Shown piece by piece: positions 1 through 7,632 of a stretch of 19,127 nt of DNA; position 1 is the stretch's first letter, and the number at the start of each line of letters is the position of its first letter. The notes beneath the pieces were generated by a model. It worked only from the letters and a program-made list of their open reading frames with translations, was not told where the DNA came from and did no database searches. This DNA comes from JALYQB01 sp035640155. GTDB taxonomy: Bacteria; Actinomycetota; Actinomycetes; Mycobacteriales; Pseudonocardiaceae. The DNA is taken from the NCBI GenBank assembly GCA_035640155.1, contig DASQWR010000106.1, positions 1 to 19,127 on the forward strand, given 5' to 3'. The position numbers were made by a program, and so were the translations under genes.

Positions 1-716
1 CGTCCCGGTGGAACGGGCGTCGGTGCTCGGATCCGGCTCCTCCGGCCCACTGGTGCTGGTGGCCTCCGGCGACGAGGTCGGCTCCGGGGTCTCCGACGGC
101 GCGGTCGGCGTCTCCGGCACGGGCACCTCAGGTGCCGGCTCCGCGGTCCGCTGTTCCCCACCGAGGACCTGGGACACCGTCGACGTGTTCCCGCCACTGA
201 GCGTCTGCCCGGTGGTGTTCTCGAAGCCGGTGATGACCATCATCGCCAGTGCGAACGCGGCCACCGATCCGCCAGTCATCGCAGCACACTGCAGGGTGCG
301 GCGCGGGCGCACTGTCGTGGGGCCGGGAACCGAGCGAGGCTGTACGTCCTCGAGCGGCACCGTCGGCGACTGTGGTACATCCGGCTGCGGGACCTCCGGC
401 TGGGAGGCCCCGGCTGGGGGACCGCCGGCTCGGCACGCTGCCGGGGCAACGGCATCGTCTTGGCTGCGAGCAGCCGCACCCGTTCCCGGCTTCGCTCCAG
501 TGAGCGCTGGTAGAAGGCGCTGGACACGGTGGTGATGACGCTGGCCAGCGCGGCTCCTATGACGGTTCCGGCGACACCAATGGTCCAGCCGAGAACCGCG
601 GCTGTGATCGCCGCGAGCGCGGCGGCGGACACCTTGGCAAAGCTGAGGTCGCTCTTGCGCGAGCTCTTCTCGATGGGGGGACTGATGCCGGACGTCGAGG
701 GTTGCTGGTAGGTCAT
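1..716 (-). pseudogene. Two-helix membrane protein, frameshifted and cut by the window edge
   Basis: Unrecognised actinobacterial membrane protein. It begins at an ATG (MTYQQPSTSG) with GGAG just upstream. A hydrophobic stretch at about residues 28-66 is followed by a basic helix rich in Arg and Leu. After residue about 100 the reading frame changes: a second frame continues with a Pro-rich linker, a membrane segment (GGSVAAFALAMMVITGF) and an extracytoplasmic tail rich in Pro, Glu, Thr and Ser that runs off the left edge. Adding one G to the four-G run (minus strand; plus positions 408-411) joins the two frames into one smooth protein. Either the gene is broken, the base was missed in sequencing, or there is -1 slippage at the adjacent C5 run. 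The function is unknown. The gene is on the same strand as the DUF3159 gene, 194 bases downstream of it. Confidence 0.6.
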
Positions 717-859
717 GATCTCCGGGGGACGACTGCGCCGGCCGCGCCATGCGGCCCGTTCCTCCTGTCAACGTCCGGCGTACCCGGTCTGCTCCCGGGA
801 TCCGCATCAGTGAGCCGGACCACGCCCGATCGGAGCAACGGCCTCGCGCCCGGCGCCCG

Positions 860-910
860 GTCGCCACGAGCACGCCGGTCGCCAGGAGCACGCCGGTCGC
901 CAGGAGGCCG
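860..910. repeat. 18-bp tandem repeat, about 2.8 copies
   Basis: Units start at 860, 878 and 896 (gtcgccaSgagcacgccg, S = c or g); the third is shortened. The array lies in the gap between the DUF3159 stop codon and the frameshifted membrane-protein gene. It ends exactly at the DUF3159 stop, so it may have arisen by slippage there. Confidence 0.8.
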
Positions 911-1561
911 TCAAAGGCCGGTGGGGTTCGGGTGGCGCAGGCCCGGGTGGGCGGCGGGCAAGGCCCGCAGCAGCACCACCCCGCTCACCGCGATGCACAC
1001 CGCGACCAGCGGCCAGCTCAACGCGACCCGCGCGGTCACCAACGCCACCACCTCCTCCGCGAGCCACAACGGGGTGAACACCGCGACTCGCAGCACGTAC
1101 TGCCCCACCCACACCCAGGACGCCAAGCGGTAGGCGCGCAGCAGCGCGGGGTCGCGCCGCCAGGCTGTCCGCTGGCCGAGGAGCCCACCGACGATGACCC
1201 CGAGCAACGGCCACCGCACCACGATGCTCGCCGTCCACACCAGCGCGCTGGCCACATTGGACAGCAGCTGGGTCAGGAAGAAGTCCGCCGCCCGCCCGGT
1301 GTGCAGCGCCACCAGCACCGCCACCGAGACCCCGAGCAGGCCGAGCAGCGTGGCCAGCGGCCGGCCGCCGAGGCGCCAGCGCACCGCGGCGAGCACCGCG
1401 CCGGTCACCAGCGCCGCCCCTGCCCCCCAGGCCAGTGACCGCTCCGCGAGGATCCACCCGAGCCCGAACGCGACGGCGGGCGCGGTGGCGTCCAGCGCGC
1501 TGCGCCGACCACCCAGCAGCCCCGCCAAGGACTCGGGCGAGGGGTCTCGGGCGGGCAGCAC
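911..1561 (-). CDS. DUF3159 family integral membrane protein
   Basis: A 216-residue membrane protein of the actinobacterial DUF3159 family, whose biochemical role is unknown. The N-terminal family signature is visible (ESLAGLLGGRRSALDATAP). It is followed by about six hydrophobic segments, roughly at residues 27-43, 46-60, 70-86, 97-130, 147-170 and 178-198, with the typical loop RTAWRRDPALLRAYRLASWV. The length is normal for the family, so the gene appears intact. The start taken is GTG at 1561; the frame stays open upstream but has no better start, and the ribosome site is weak. The same-strand neighbour downstream is the broken two-helix protein. In other actinobacteria DUF3159 genes often sit near potassium-transport or dUTPase genes, but none is seen here. 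Confidence 0.85.
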   Translation of the reverse strand: MLPARDPSPESLAGLLGGRRSALDATAPAVAFGLGWILAERSLAWGAGAALVTGAVLAAVRWRLGGRPLATLLGLLGVSVAVLVALHTGRAADFFLTQLLSNVASALVWTASIVVRWPLLGVIVGGLLGQRTAWRRDPALLRAYRLASWVWVGQYVLRVAVFTPLWLAEEVVALVTARVALSWPLVAVCIAVSGVVLLRALPAAHPGLRHPNPTGL

Positions 1562-1899
1562 ATCATCAGCCTGCCCGATTCGAGCACGCTCCCGAGATGA
1601 CTTCTGATGTGAGCGCAGCTCACGGTCAATCCCGACGATGGCGCCAAGCAGTGCCCGTGCACCTGCTCAACAGCGTGGCGTTATTGGCGGCCCTGCCGTT
1701 TTCGTGCAGGCCGATCACCACAAGACCCAGCCCGAAGCGGCGACACCGCGTGGTCAGGCGAGCCCGCCACAACAGCTACGCGTCAAGAAGCCCGGGAGGC
1801 CGCCATCCGCCACCCTGGCCCACCCACGCTCATAGCGCTGACCGCTCGACATCGACCCAGGAGCGGATCAGCAAGCGGGTCTCTGTGAGTTGTCGCTTA
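1562..1899. other. Intergenic stretch, no gene recognised
   Basis: It lies upstream of the DUF3159 gene. Short open frames exist on both strands, but none shows a family signature or a convincing ribosome site. It presumably holds the DUF3159 promoter and the decayed end of the neighbouring phosphatase relic. No repeat or hairpin stood out. Confidence 0.5.
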
Positions 1900-2219
1900 G
1901 GTCAAGAGGCGGCCGCGGATTTTCGCCAGGTCGGCCTGCTGGACGCCGGCGTCCAGCAGATAGTCCTCGATGCCGTCGAGGGGCACCTCAACCCGGTCCA
2001 TCCCGAGCGGAACGGGTGGGCCGTCGTACGCAGGGTCGAACTGGGCCGAGCCCCCAGCTCGGTGAGCCGCCGGCCGTCGCCCCACCGGATCTCGTCGTCG
2101 TTGCGCAGATCGAGGATCGTTCGCACGCCGGCGTCCCACGCCGCCTGCCAGCCGGCCGAGGTGACGAACCGGAGGTCGCCGGACCGGATGAGCGCACCGC
2201 GGTGCCTGCCGACCGTTCA
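1900..2219 (-). pseudogene. Tyrosine-protein phosphatase (Y_phosphatase3-like) relic
   Basis: The minus strand encodes the N-terminal part of a DSP-like tyrosine phosphatase. One frame reads TVGRHRGALIRSGDLRF, then WDAGVRTILDLRNDDEI, the family's hallmark first strand. After LTELG the match jumps to another frame, which reads VEVPLDGIEDYLLDAG and ends shortly after. The expected NxRDxGG start is missing and so is the catalytic CxxGKDRTG loop, so the relic has lost both ends and has at least one internal frameshift. It cannot make an active phosphatase. No partner gene remains beside it. The family assignment rests on the VRTxLDLRNDDE and VPLDGIED motifs. Confidence 0.7.
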
Positions 2220-2522
2220 TGAACGAGCCTCATTTGCGGATCCGGCGAGGATCGTCCGCAGGTTGGCGCCGAGCAGCGGGAGGGCGGCAGTGGTCCAGGG
2301 ACTTGCCGCAGGACCGCCCCGGGCGCGCCGGAGGCCGGCGCCCCGGCCACGTCGAGCGCGAGGCCCTAACTCTGGCGGCCGGGCTGCGGGTCGGCGCCGG
2401 CGGGGACCGCGCTTCGTCACCGTCAACGACGGCCCCCGCTATGGCCTCCCAACTCGCCCGCTACTTCGCCAGTGGCACCACCGCATCTCACCTGCCCAGC
2501 GGCGTCGTCGGCGGTGTCACGG
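2220..2522. other. Stretch without a recognisable gene
   Basis: It lies between the phosphatase relic and the end of the PH-like gene. Several frames stay open, as expected for high GC, but none gives a family signature, start with ribosome site or conserved pattern. It may hold the lost 5' part of the phosphatase gene in unrecognisable form. Confidence 0.4.
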
Positions 2523-2912
2523 TCACCGACGGTCGGTCCCTGCCCGTACCTCAGCGAGGAATCCGTCCGGATCGACCAGGCTCAGCCGCAGCAGGCGCAG
2601 CCGGACTGGGAAGCCCAGCACGCGAGCCTGTGCCGTCGGCTCGATGAGCAGCCGGATCATGCCTCCCGTGGAGCCGTTGACCAACCACCGACCTCGCCAG
2701 CCATGTACGCCCCAGCCCAGGATCAGGGCGTCGTCTCGCTCGATGACCTGGATGGCGCCGGGCGGGATGTGTGCCCTGAAGGCCCAACCCATCCGCACGT
2801 CGATGCCTTCGGGGCCGACCACCACTGCGGAGGCGCTCGGGCCCGTTCCGAGCAGTGTGAACAGCGGCCGTAGCGCCCTTGTGTAGCTGATGGCGAATGT
2901 TGTGGTGCTCAT
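2523..2912 (-). CDS. Small PH-domain-like hypothetical protein
   Basis: A 129-residue protein, apparently intact, of a type common in actinobacteria and of unknown function. It starts at ATG 2912, seven bases after a good ribosome site (GAAGGGA). The sequence alternates short beta strands: SYTRALRPLFTLLG, then GPEGIDVRMGWAFRAHIP, then GWGVHGWRGRWLVNGS, then IRLLIEP and the closing RLRLLRLSLVDPDGFL. This is the pattern of a compact bacterial pleckstrin-homology-like barrel with a C-terminal helix. There is no signal peptide or membrane helix, so it is probably cytosolic. It is flanked on both sides by relics, so its context says nothing about its job. Recognition is from the conserved core MGWAFRA...VHGWRGRWLVNGS. 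Confidence 0.75.
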   Translation of the reverse strand: MSTTTFAISYTRALRPLFTLLGTGPSASAVVVGPEGIDVRMGWAFRAHIPPGAIQVIERDDALILGWGVHGWRGRWLVNGSTGGMIRLLIEPTAQARVLGFPVRLRLLRLSLVDPDGFLAEVRAGTDRR

Positions 2913-2920
2913 GGTGATCC

Positions 2921-3127
2921 CTTCTACGATGGCATTATCGCCCGACCGACGGCGTCCGCGCCGGACAGGCCTTGCGCCGCTGGTACCGCGCTAAGGGCTT
3001 CACCAAGTGCGTACGTCGCCAGCGTATTGACGAGGCCACCGGCCGCGTCACCACCCGCACCACCACCGTCCGAAAACAGCTGTTCGCGGCGAACCGCGCC
3101 CGCGAGCCTTTCCCTGTCAGTGATTGA
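2921..3127 (+). pseudogene. Unrecognised open frame remnant, no start codon
   Basis: A stop-free plus-strand frame ends at TGA 3125-3127 and reads QALRRWYRAKGFTKCVRRQR, then IDEATGRVTTRTTTVRKQLF. The residue mix is protein-like, Arg/Lys rich and nucleic-acid-binding in character, and unlike the other frames. It has no start codon or ribosome site and its left part overlaps the 5' end of the PH-like gene. It is probably the C-terminal end of a lost gene, perhaps from a mobile element. I do not recognise the family. Confidence 0.3.
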
Positions 3128-3535
3128 CGGCACCTCCCTCCAGACGGTGGCCACCATCCCTTCGCGGCGGTACGACTCCAGTCGACGTCGCGTCGAACTC
3201 GTGGACCAACCGGGTTTACGTCTCGAATCCGCAGCAACGGCTCATCCACGTCATAAACGGTGCGACCAACACCCAGCTCGAGCCAATCCGCATCGGACCC
3301 GGCCCGTTCGGTCTGGCCGCCGATGAGACCACCAACCGGATCTACGTCGCATTGCTCAAACCGGTCGTTCGAACCCAATGTCCAGGCGCTGGGAATCGTG
3401 ACCGACGACGGCGAGCGCCGCGAAATCCCCCAAGGGTGGACATCGGGCCAGGCGCGACCCAGCCACAAGACGTCGCCGTGAACCTCGACAACGACCGCGT
3501 CTACGTCGCAGAGTTCAACCAGGATGAGCACGCCC
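3111..3535 (+). pseudogene. YVTN-type beta-propeller protein relic
   Basis: Several plus-strand frames together spell repeats of the YVTN/YncE beta-propeller family. The first reads LSVIDGTSLQTVATIP. The second reads TTPVDVASNSWTNRVYVSN, then HVINGATNTQL, then PFGLAADETTNRIYVALL. A later piece is PQDVAVNLDNDRVYVAEFNQ. Each repeat has the typical Vxx(D/N)xxTNRVYVSN core. At least three frame changes are needed to join them, and both ends are missing. Intact members are usually secreted or periplasmic seven-bladed propellers of more than 300 residues; about 140 residues survive here. The right edge abuts the 3' end of the XRE-TPR gene on the other strand. No function can remain. Confidence 0.75.
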
Positions 3536-3606
3536 TGGCCCGTCCTGCGCGGCGACCGGCGCGATCGCGCACAACCCCACCTGGTGCCCTGCTCACGGCG
3601 GAGCGG

Positions 3607-5026
3607 TTACACCCGCGTGGTGGCGACGTGGCGGGCCTGCCGGGCGAGCTGGCGGGCGTCGGCGCTCGTCGAGCGAGCCTGCAGCGCGACGAACAGCGGT
3701 TCGAGGCGGCGGCGGGCCCGCACCGACGTGAGCTTCGCCGCGGCGGTGACCGCGCCGTGAGCCAGCTGCAACCCGCGGGGCTCACCGGCTCGGACGTGGA
3801 CGGTGGCCAGCACGACGGCAGACTGGGCTCGGCCGACCTGACTAACGCCCTCCCAACGGCGCACCGACGCCACCGCGAACGGCTCCGCCGCGTCGAACCG
3901 GCCCCGCTCAAGCTCAAGAGACGCGGCGGGACGGTCCAGGTCCCCGCCAACGCCGGCGTCGGCTGGGGTGGGTGTCCACAGCTCCCGCGCCTTCGCCAGA
4001 TCAGCGTCCGCAACCGCCGGGTACCCCAGACGAGCGTAAGCGGTAGCCGCGCTCGACTGCACGCTTGCCTGCACCGCCGCCCGCGAACCTTCCCCAATCA
4101 CCCGCGTGCTCGGGTCGTGATCCAGTGGGATGTCCAACGCCGCGAGCCCGGCGCACTGGAGCATCTTCACCCCGTCATTCGGGTGGCCGTGCTCCACGGC
4201 GGCCAGCCCCGCCCAGCTCAGGGCGACGGCCTGGCAGTAGGCGTCGCCAGCCTCGATGGCCAGCTCCAGTCCATGGGCATAGTGGAACATGGCCCGGTCA
4301 TAGAGGCCGGCGTCGAACCCGGCCCACCCCGCCTCGATGTGCAACTGTGCCACCGCAACCAGCAATGCCCGCTTCAGCGCCTCGGCGCCAGGCACGTCCA
4401 ACAGCCTGCTTGCCCACGCCGCCGCCGCGGTGCTCACCTCGGGGTCCGACCCGGAGATGAAAGCGGCTTCATGAAGCCGTCGAGCGAGGTCTCGCACCGA
4501 CACCACGTGAACCCTGGAAAGCCGGGATGGCAACGGCGCCGGGGACGGACTGGGCAGCTCGATGTGCTCCAGCAGTTCGGCCAGCTTCGCGACCGGGTTG
4601 TACGCCACGGCGGCAATCGGGCCCAACGAGATCAGGTGCCGTCGCAGCATCTCAGCAACCCCTTCGGGGCTGACGACCGTGCCCTGTCCACCGTAGGCGC
4701 TGAGCTCGCCATAGGAGAGACCCATCAGCTCGCGGGGGATGCGCAGGCCCTGCGCGATACGCACCAACACGTCGTAGGACAACACCCGACGCCCGCCGAG
4801 GATCTCCGACACCTCGGACTGGGACTGGCCGGTCAGCGCCGCGATGGTGCGCTGGGGTGAGCCCGGCGTCGTCGCGGAGCAGCCGGTAGAGGGCGGCGAT
4901 GTCGCGGGCGGCCAGCACACGACGCACGTCCTCGCGCTGGTAGAAGCGCTGGTCGACCGGCGCCCTGTCCCTCGTTGCCGGTGCCTGTGCTACCGCGGCG
5001 AGCTTGTCAGCGTGCCCGTAGCCCAT
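3607..5026 (-). pseudogene. XRE-family regulator with TPR-like domain, one-base frameshift
   Basis: Cytosolic DNA-binding regulator of a type abundant in antibiotic-producing actinomycetes: an N-terminal Cro/C1 helix-turn-helix followed by helical TPR-like repeats. The N-terminal frame (ATG 5026, or GTG 5080) reads YQREDVRRVLAARDIAALYR and LLRDDAG. The other frame, open down to the stop at 3607, continues QRTIAALTGQSQSEVSEILG and VLSYDVLVRIAQGL, the recognition helix and following helix. It then runs about 330 residues of Ala/Leu-rich helical hairpins (ALLVAVAQLHIEAGWAGFDA). Removing one base from the four-G run at plus positions 4854-4857 restores LTQRTIAALTGQ exactly, so a single inserted base separates the halves. 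All else looks intact. It is therefore a very recent pseudogene or a sequencing error. The larger frame could still be expressed from an internal start, but without part of the first helix. Confidence 0.8.
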
Positions 5027-5349
5027 CCAGAACAGTAACCCGCGCCCCAGCCATTCCTTACCGGCGCCACGCCGGTACACCGCGCGCCGCTGCCCTTACC
5101 CCCTCCCGGTTGCTGGCGGGTGATCTGGGGCCTGCTCACGCCGGCCGCCCGGCCGAGCCCGGCCAGGCCGAGCAGACAGACCGACCATGAGCGCGCAGCA
5201 GCGACCCTTCCTGTGAGGTGGGCCACGCGTCGCGCGGGCCAAGGTCGTCGGTGCGGTCCTCTCACTACCCGACGACGTGGATCGGGAGGTGACCGGGAGG
5301 GAGGACTGGATCGTGGTGCCCACCTCGGACGTCCTCGGCCCAGGGCCAG
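5027..5349. other. Intergenic stretch upstream of the XRE-TPR gene
   Basis: It carries the 5' region of the minus-strand regulator. A stop-free plus-strand frame of nearly 60 codons, at about 5218-5390, reads protein-like (VVGAVLSLPDDVDREVTGRE) but has no start or recognised family. No repeats or hairpins stood out. Confidence 0.35.
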
Positions 5350-5535
5350 GCTGGGTTCGATGTGGAGCTGGCGGCGGCGGGCAGTGCGCGCGATCCGCCC
5401 GGCCACGGCCAGGATAGCGGCCAGCGCGGCGATCGCGAACCAGATCCAGTTCTGCACCATGTCGTGGTAGGGCAGGTTGCGCAGCCCGGTGTCCTTGCCC
5501 GATCGGATGCGGTCTTCGACGCGGGCGGGGCGCAG
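5350..5535 (-). mobile_element. IS1380-family transposase relic
   Basis: The minus strand reads ARVEDRIRSGKDTGLRNLPY, then QNWIWFAIAALAAILAVA, then GRIARTARRRQLHI. The first two blocks match the C-terminal part of IS1380-type DDE transposases, where RVEDRIR...KDTGLxNLP...QNxIW is conserved. The last block matches the segment that normally follows some 30 residues later, so the relic appears to have an internal in-frame deletion. Neither the N-terminal catalytic part nor terminal inverted repeats are visible. It cannot be active. It lies just upstream of the kinase gene on the opposite strand. Confidence 0.65.
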
Positions 5536-5668
5536 GTTTCCTCGTTGTTCAGCGCAGTGTCGCAGAACGTTTGACATTTCCTGCAACCGTGGCAGGGCGG
5601 GCGACAGCTCCGGTGGCGACGAGCTCCTCTGCCGCTTCGAGCTAACCGCGCAACGGCACCCGTCTGGT

Positions 5669-5721
5669 GGTAAGGTTACCCCCAATCGAGCGGGCACCTG
5701 TCGGGGAATATCCGAATATCC
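5669..5721 (+). promoter_or_regulatory. Inverted repeat and 8-bp tandem repeat upstream of the kinase
   Basis: GGTAA-GG-TTACC (5669-5680) is a perfect inverted repeat, and gaatatcc is repeated back to back at 5706-5721, ending 17 bases before the kinase ATG. These AT-richer sites stand out from the surrounding DNA and are candidate regulator-binding or promoter elements. No confident -35/-10 pair is seen. Confidence 0.35.
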
Positions 5722-5738
5722 CTTGTGAGGTGGTCCTG

Positions 5739-7232
5739 ATGACGTCGGCTCCCCCGAGCCCGCTAGGTGGCGATGGGCAGCCAAGCTGCATCCACACTGC
5801 TGTGCCGTCCGTCTTGGGGTGGCGCTACGAGATTGGCCCGCTGCTGGGCCAGGGTGGGGCCGCTCAGGTGCACCGGGCGTGGGACCGGCTGCTGAGCCGG
5901 GCTGTCGCGGTGAAGCTGTTCGCCCCTGGGATGGCCGGACCAGAGCGGGACCGGCAGGACCACGAGCTGGCCGCGTTGACCCGGCTGGTCCATCCCGGGT
6001 TGGTGAAGTTGTACGACGCCGGCGCTGACCTCGGTTGGGCCTATCTGGTCATGCGACTGGTCCAGGGACCGTCCTTGGCTGACCGGTTGCGGGACGCATC
6101 GTTGCCCGTGGCCACAGTCGCCAAGTTGGGGGCTCAGTTGGCCGACGCCTTGGCCTACGTCCACGCCCACGGGGTGATCCACCGCGACATCAAGCCTGCC
6201 AACGTCCTGCTCGACGAGCAGGACCGCCCATTGCTCGCCGATTTCGGGATCGCACTGCTCGTCGACATCACCCGAGTCACTCGCACCGGTGCGGTGATTG
6301 GTACCGCGGCCTACATGGCGCCCGAGCAGGTCCGCGGCGAGCTGGTGGGTCCCTCCGCCGATGTGTACTCCCTCGGCCTGGTCCTGCTCGAGGCGCTCAC
6401 CGGCCGCCGCGAATATCCCGGAACCAGCATGGAGAGCGCCTGCGCGCGGTTGCACCGGACCCCGGCTGTCCCCGAGAACCTGCCGGCCGGGCTCACCCAC
6501 ATGCTACGTCGGATGATCGCCATCGAGCCCACCGATCGTCCGAGTTCTACTGCGGCCGCGAGCGTGTTGCAGGCCGCAGCTACCGAGCTCCACGGCGGCC
6601 CGGCCGCCGTGGACACCGATCTCCTGACTGACCTTCTGGGTGAGCCCACGCAGCCGGTAGTACCCCCAGACCGGCGGCGACGGGTCGTGCTCGCTGGCGC
6701 GGCCTCCGGCGTCGTGCTCGCGGCCGGGGTGCTCGGTCTCAGAGCCCTGGACCCGACCACCGGCGACGCGACCGGGACAGCCAGCCCGCCACCAGCCACC
6801 GCTCCGCTCCCGGCCCCTCCGGCCGGCCCACCCCTCTCCGCGGCACCCCCGGTGGCTCCCGTGATGCCCCTGCAGGTGGCGGGCACGCCGCCGGCCATGG
6901 GAACCTCGGCACCAGCATCGCCAGCGATAGCGACGGGGAAACCGGTACCGCAAGACCACCCCGCAGTGCCTACCCGAGCCGCGCCCCCTACGGCAGGAGA
7001 CTCCGGGAGTGACGGCTCCCACATTTCTCACCCCGGTGACCTCGGTAGTGGCAACTCCGGCGGTGGCGACCCAGGCGGTGGCGACCTCGGTAGCGGCAAC
7101 CCAGGCGGTGGCAACCCAGGCGGTGGCAACCCAGGCGGTAACGACCCAGGCGGTAACGACCCAGGCGGTGGCAACCCAGGCGGTAACGGTAATGACGTCG
7201 GCGGGGGTTTCGCTGGTGGCGGCCACGAGTAA
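5739..7232 (+). CDS. Ser/Thr protein kinase, one membrane helix, Gly/Asn-repeat tail
   Basis: Membrane-anchored Hanks-type Ser/Thr kinase of 497 residues. The start is ATG 5739, 9 bases after GAGG; an in-frame GTG at 5667 lacks a ribosome site. Kinase landmarks in order are the glycine loop GQGGAAQVH (37-45), the ATP lysine in AVAVK (K59), HRDIKPANV with catalytic D150, DFG with D168, the APE motif in AAYMAPEQV, DVYSLG and the late Arg in PTDRPS. All are present, so it should be active. A single hydrophobic helix follows at about 316-336 after RRRR, giving a cytosolic kinase and an outer C-terminal tail. That tail has a Pro/Ala-rich linker and then GGGNP/GGNDP pentapeptide repeats, with no PASTA domain. 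A free-standing gene; substrates are unknown. Confidence 0.93.
   Translation: MTSAPPSPLGGDGQPSCIHTAVPSVLGWRYEIGPLLGQGGAAQVHRAWDRLLSRAVAVKLFAPGMAGPERDRQDHELAALTRLVHPGLVKLYDAGADLGWAYLVMRLVQGPSLADRLRDASLPVATVAKLGAQLADALAYVHAHGVIHRDIKPANVLLDEQDRPLLADFGIALLVDITRVTRTGAVIGTAAYMAPEQVRGELVGPSADVYSLGLVLLEALTGRREYPGTSMESACARLHRTPAVPENLPAGLTHMLRRMIAIEPTDRPSSTAAASVLQAAATELHGGPAAVDTDLLTDLLGEPTQPVVPPDRRRRVVLAGAASGVVLAAGVLGLRALDPTTGDATGTASPPPATAPLPAPPAGPPLSAAPPVAPVMPLQVAGTPPAMGTSAPASPAIATGKPVPQDHPAVPTRAAPPTAGDSGSDGSHISHPGDLGSGNSGGGDPGGGDLGSGNPGGGNPGGGNPGGNDPGGNDPGGGNPGGNGNDVGGGFAGGGHE
7034..7200 (+). repeat. 15-bp tandem repeats encoding Gly/Asn/Asp/Pro pentapeptides
   Basis: About ten imperfect copies of a 15-bp unit of the type ggcggtggcaaccca encode GGGNP, GGNDP and GGGDL at the kinase C-terminus. 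Copies differ mostly at a few codons. The length is likely to vary between strains through slippage. The repeat also keeps a second plus-strand frame open (VATQAVATQAV), which is probably a shadow. Confidence 0.85.
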
Positions 7233-7279
7233 CAAACAGTCCGCACCTGGACAGCGTGTTCGGTGTTCCAGCCTAAAGT

Positions 7280-7295
7280 GGCCCCGCTTGGGGCC
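7280..7295 (+). terminator. Hairpin downstream of the kinase gene
   Basis: ggcccc-gctt-ggggcc forms a perfect 6-bp stem with a 4-base loop 47 bases after the kinase stop. There is no T-run, as is usual in actinomycetes. The motif aagtggcccc/gagtggcccc recurs on either side, so it may instead be the end of an insertion element. Confidence 0.4.
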
Positions 7296-7429
7296 TGAGT
7301 GATGGTTGAGTGGCCCCACCCTCGACCTGGCTTCTTCTACGTTCCGTGATGTCTGCCAAGGCGATCACGGAGGGCGTAGGGGGTGAAGGAGAGATCGAGA
7401 GGGGAGCAGTTCGAACGTATCCGACGCGA

Positions 7430-7632
7430 CCATCGTGACGAAGGTTTGTCGGTTCGCGAGCTTGCCCGGCGGCACCAAGGCGGCGGTGACCAGACCGCTG
7501 GTCTTGCTCATCGACACCCTCCAGGCCCAGAATCCGCCGTGAGTAGACGTCGGTGATGAACGATGCGTAACAGAACCCGCACGCGTTCCATACGTAGGTG
7601 ACCTCCGTGACCCAGAAGGCGTCGGTCGGGGT
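7430..7632 (-). mobile_element. IS3-family transposase relic (rve integrase core)
   Basis: The minus strand reads TDAFWVTEVTYVWNACGFCY, then ASFITDVYSRRILG, matching the beginning of the rve/DDE core of IS3-family OrfB (W..D.TYV...G..Y...V.DV.SRRI.GW). The first catalytic position is replaced (TEVTYV rather than ADLTYV), while the second Asp is kept (ITDVYSRRI). After ILG an extra C shifts the frame, and the adjacent frame continues as GWRVSMSKTSGLVTAAL, the expected next segment. The match then fades. Only about 65 residues survive, so the element is dead. Its upstream edge abuts the IS110-type relic on the opposite strand. Confidence 0.7.

Noticed and set aside
1435..2886. Long plus-strand open frame (483 codons)
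   Set aside because: Arg/Pro/Ser-rich low-information translation that runs across the DUF3159 start, the phosphatase relic and the PH-like gene on the other strand; a high-GC shadow.
3124..4860. Plus-strand open frame of 578 codons
   Set aside because: Only its first 135 codons hold YVTN repeats; the rest is antisense to the XRE-TPR gene and has no family signature.
5571..5593. TTGACA box upstream of the kinase
   Set aside because: No acceptable -10 box lies 16-19 bases downstream.
7009..7302. Second frame over the kinase repeats (VATQAV repeats)
   Set aside because: It is forced open by the 15-bp repeat and has no upstream ribosome site.
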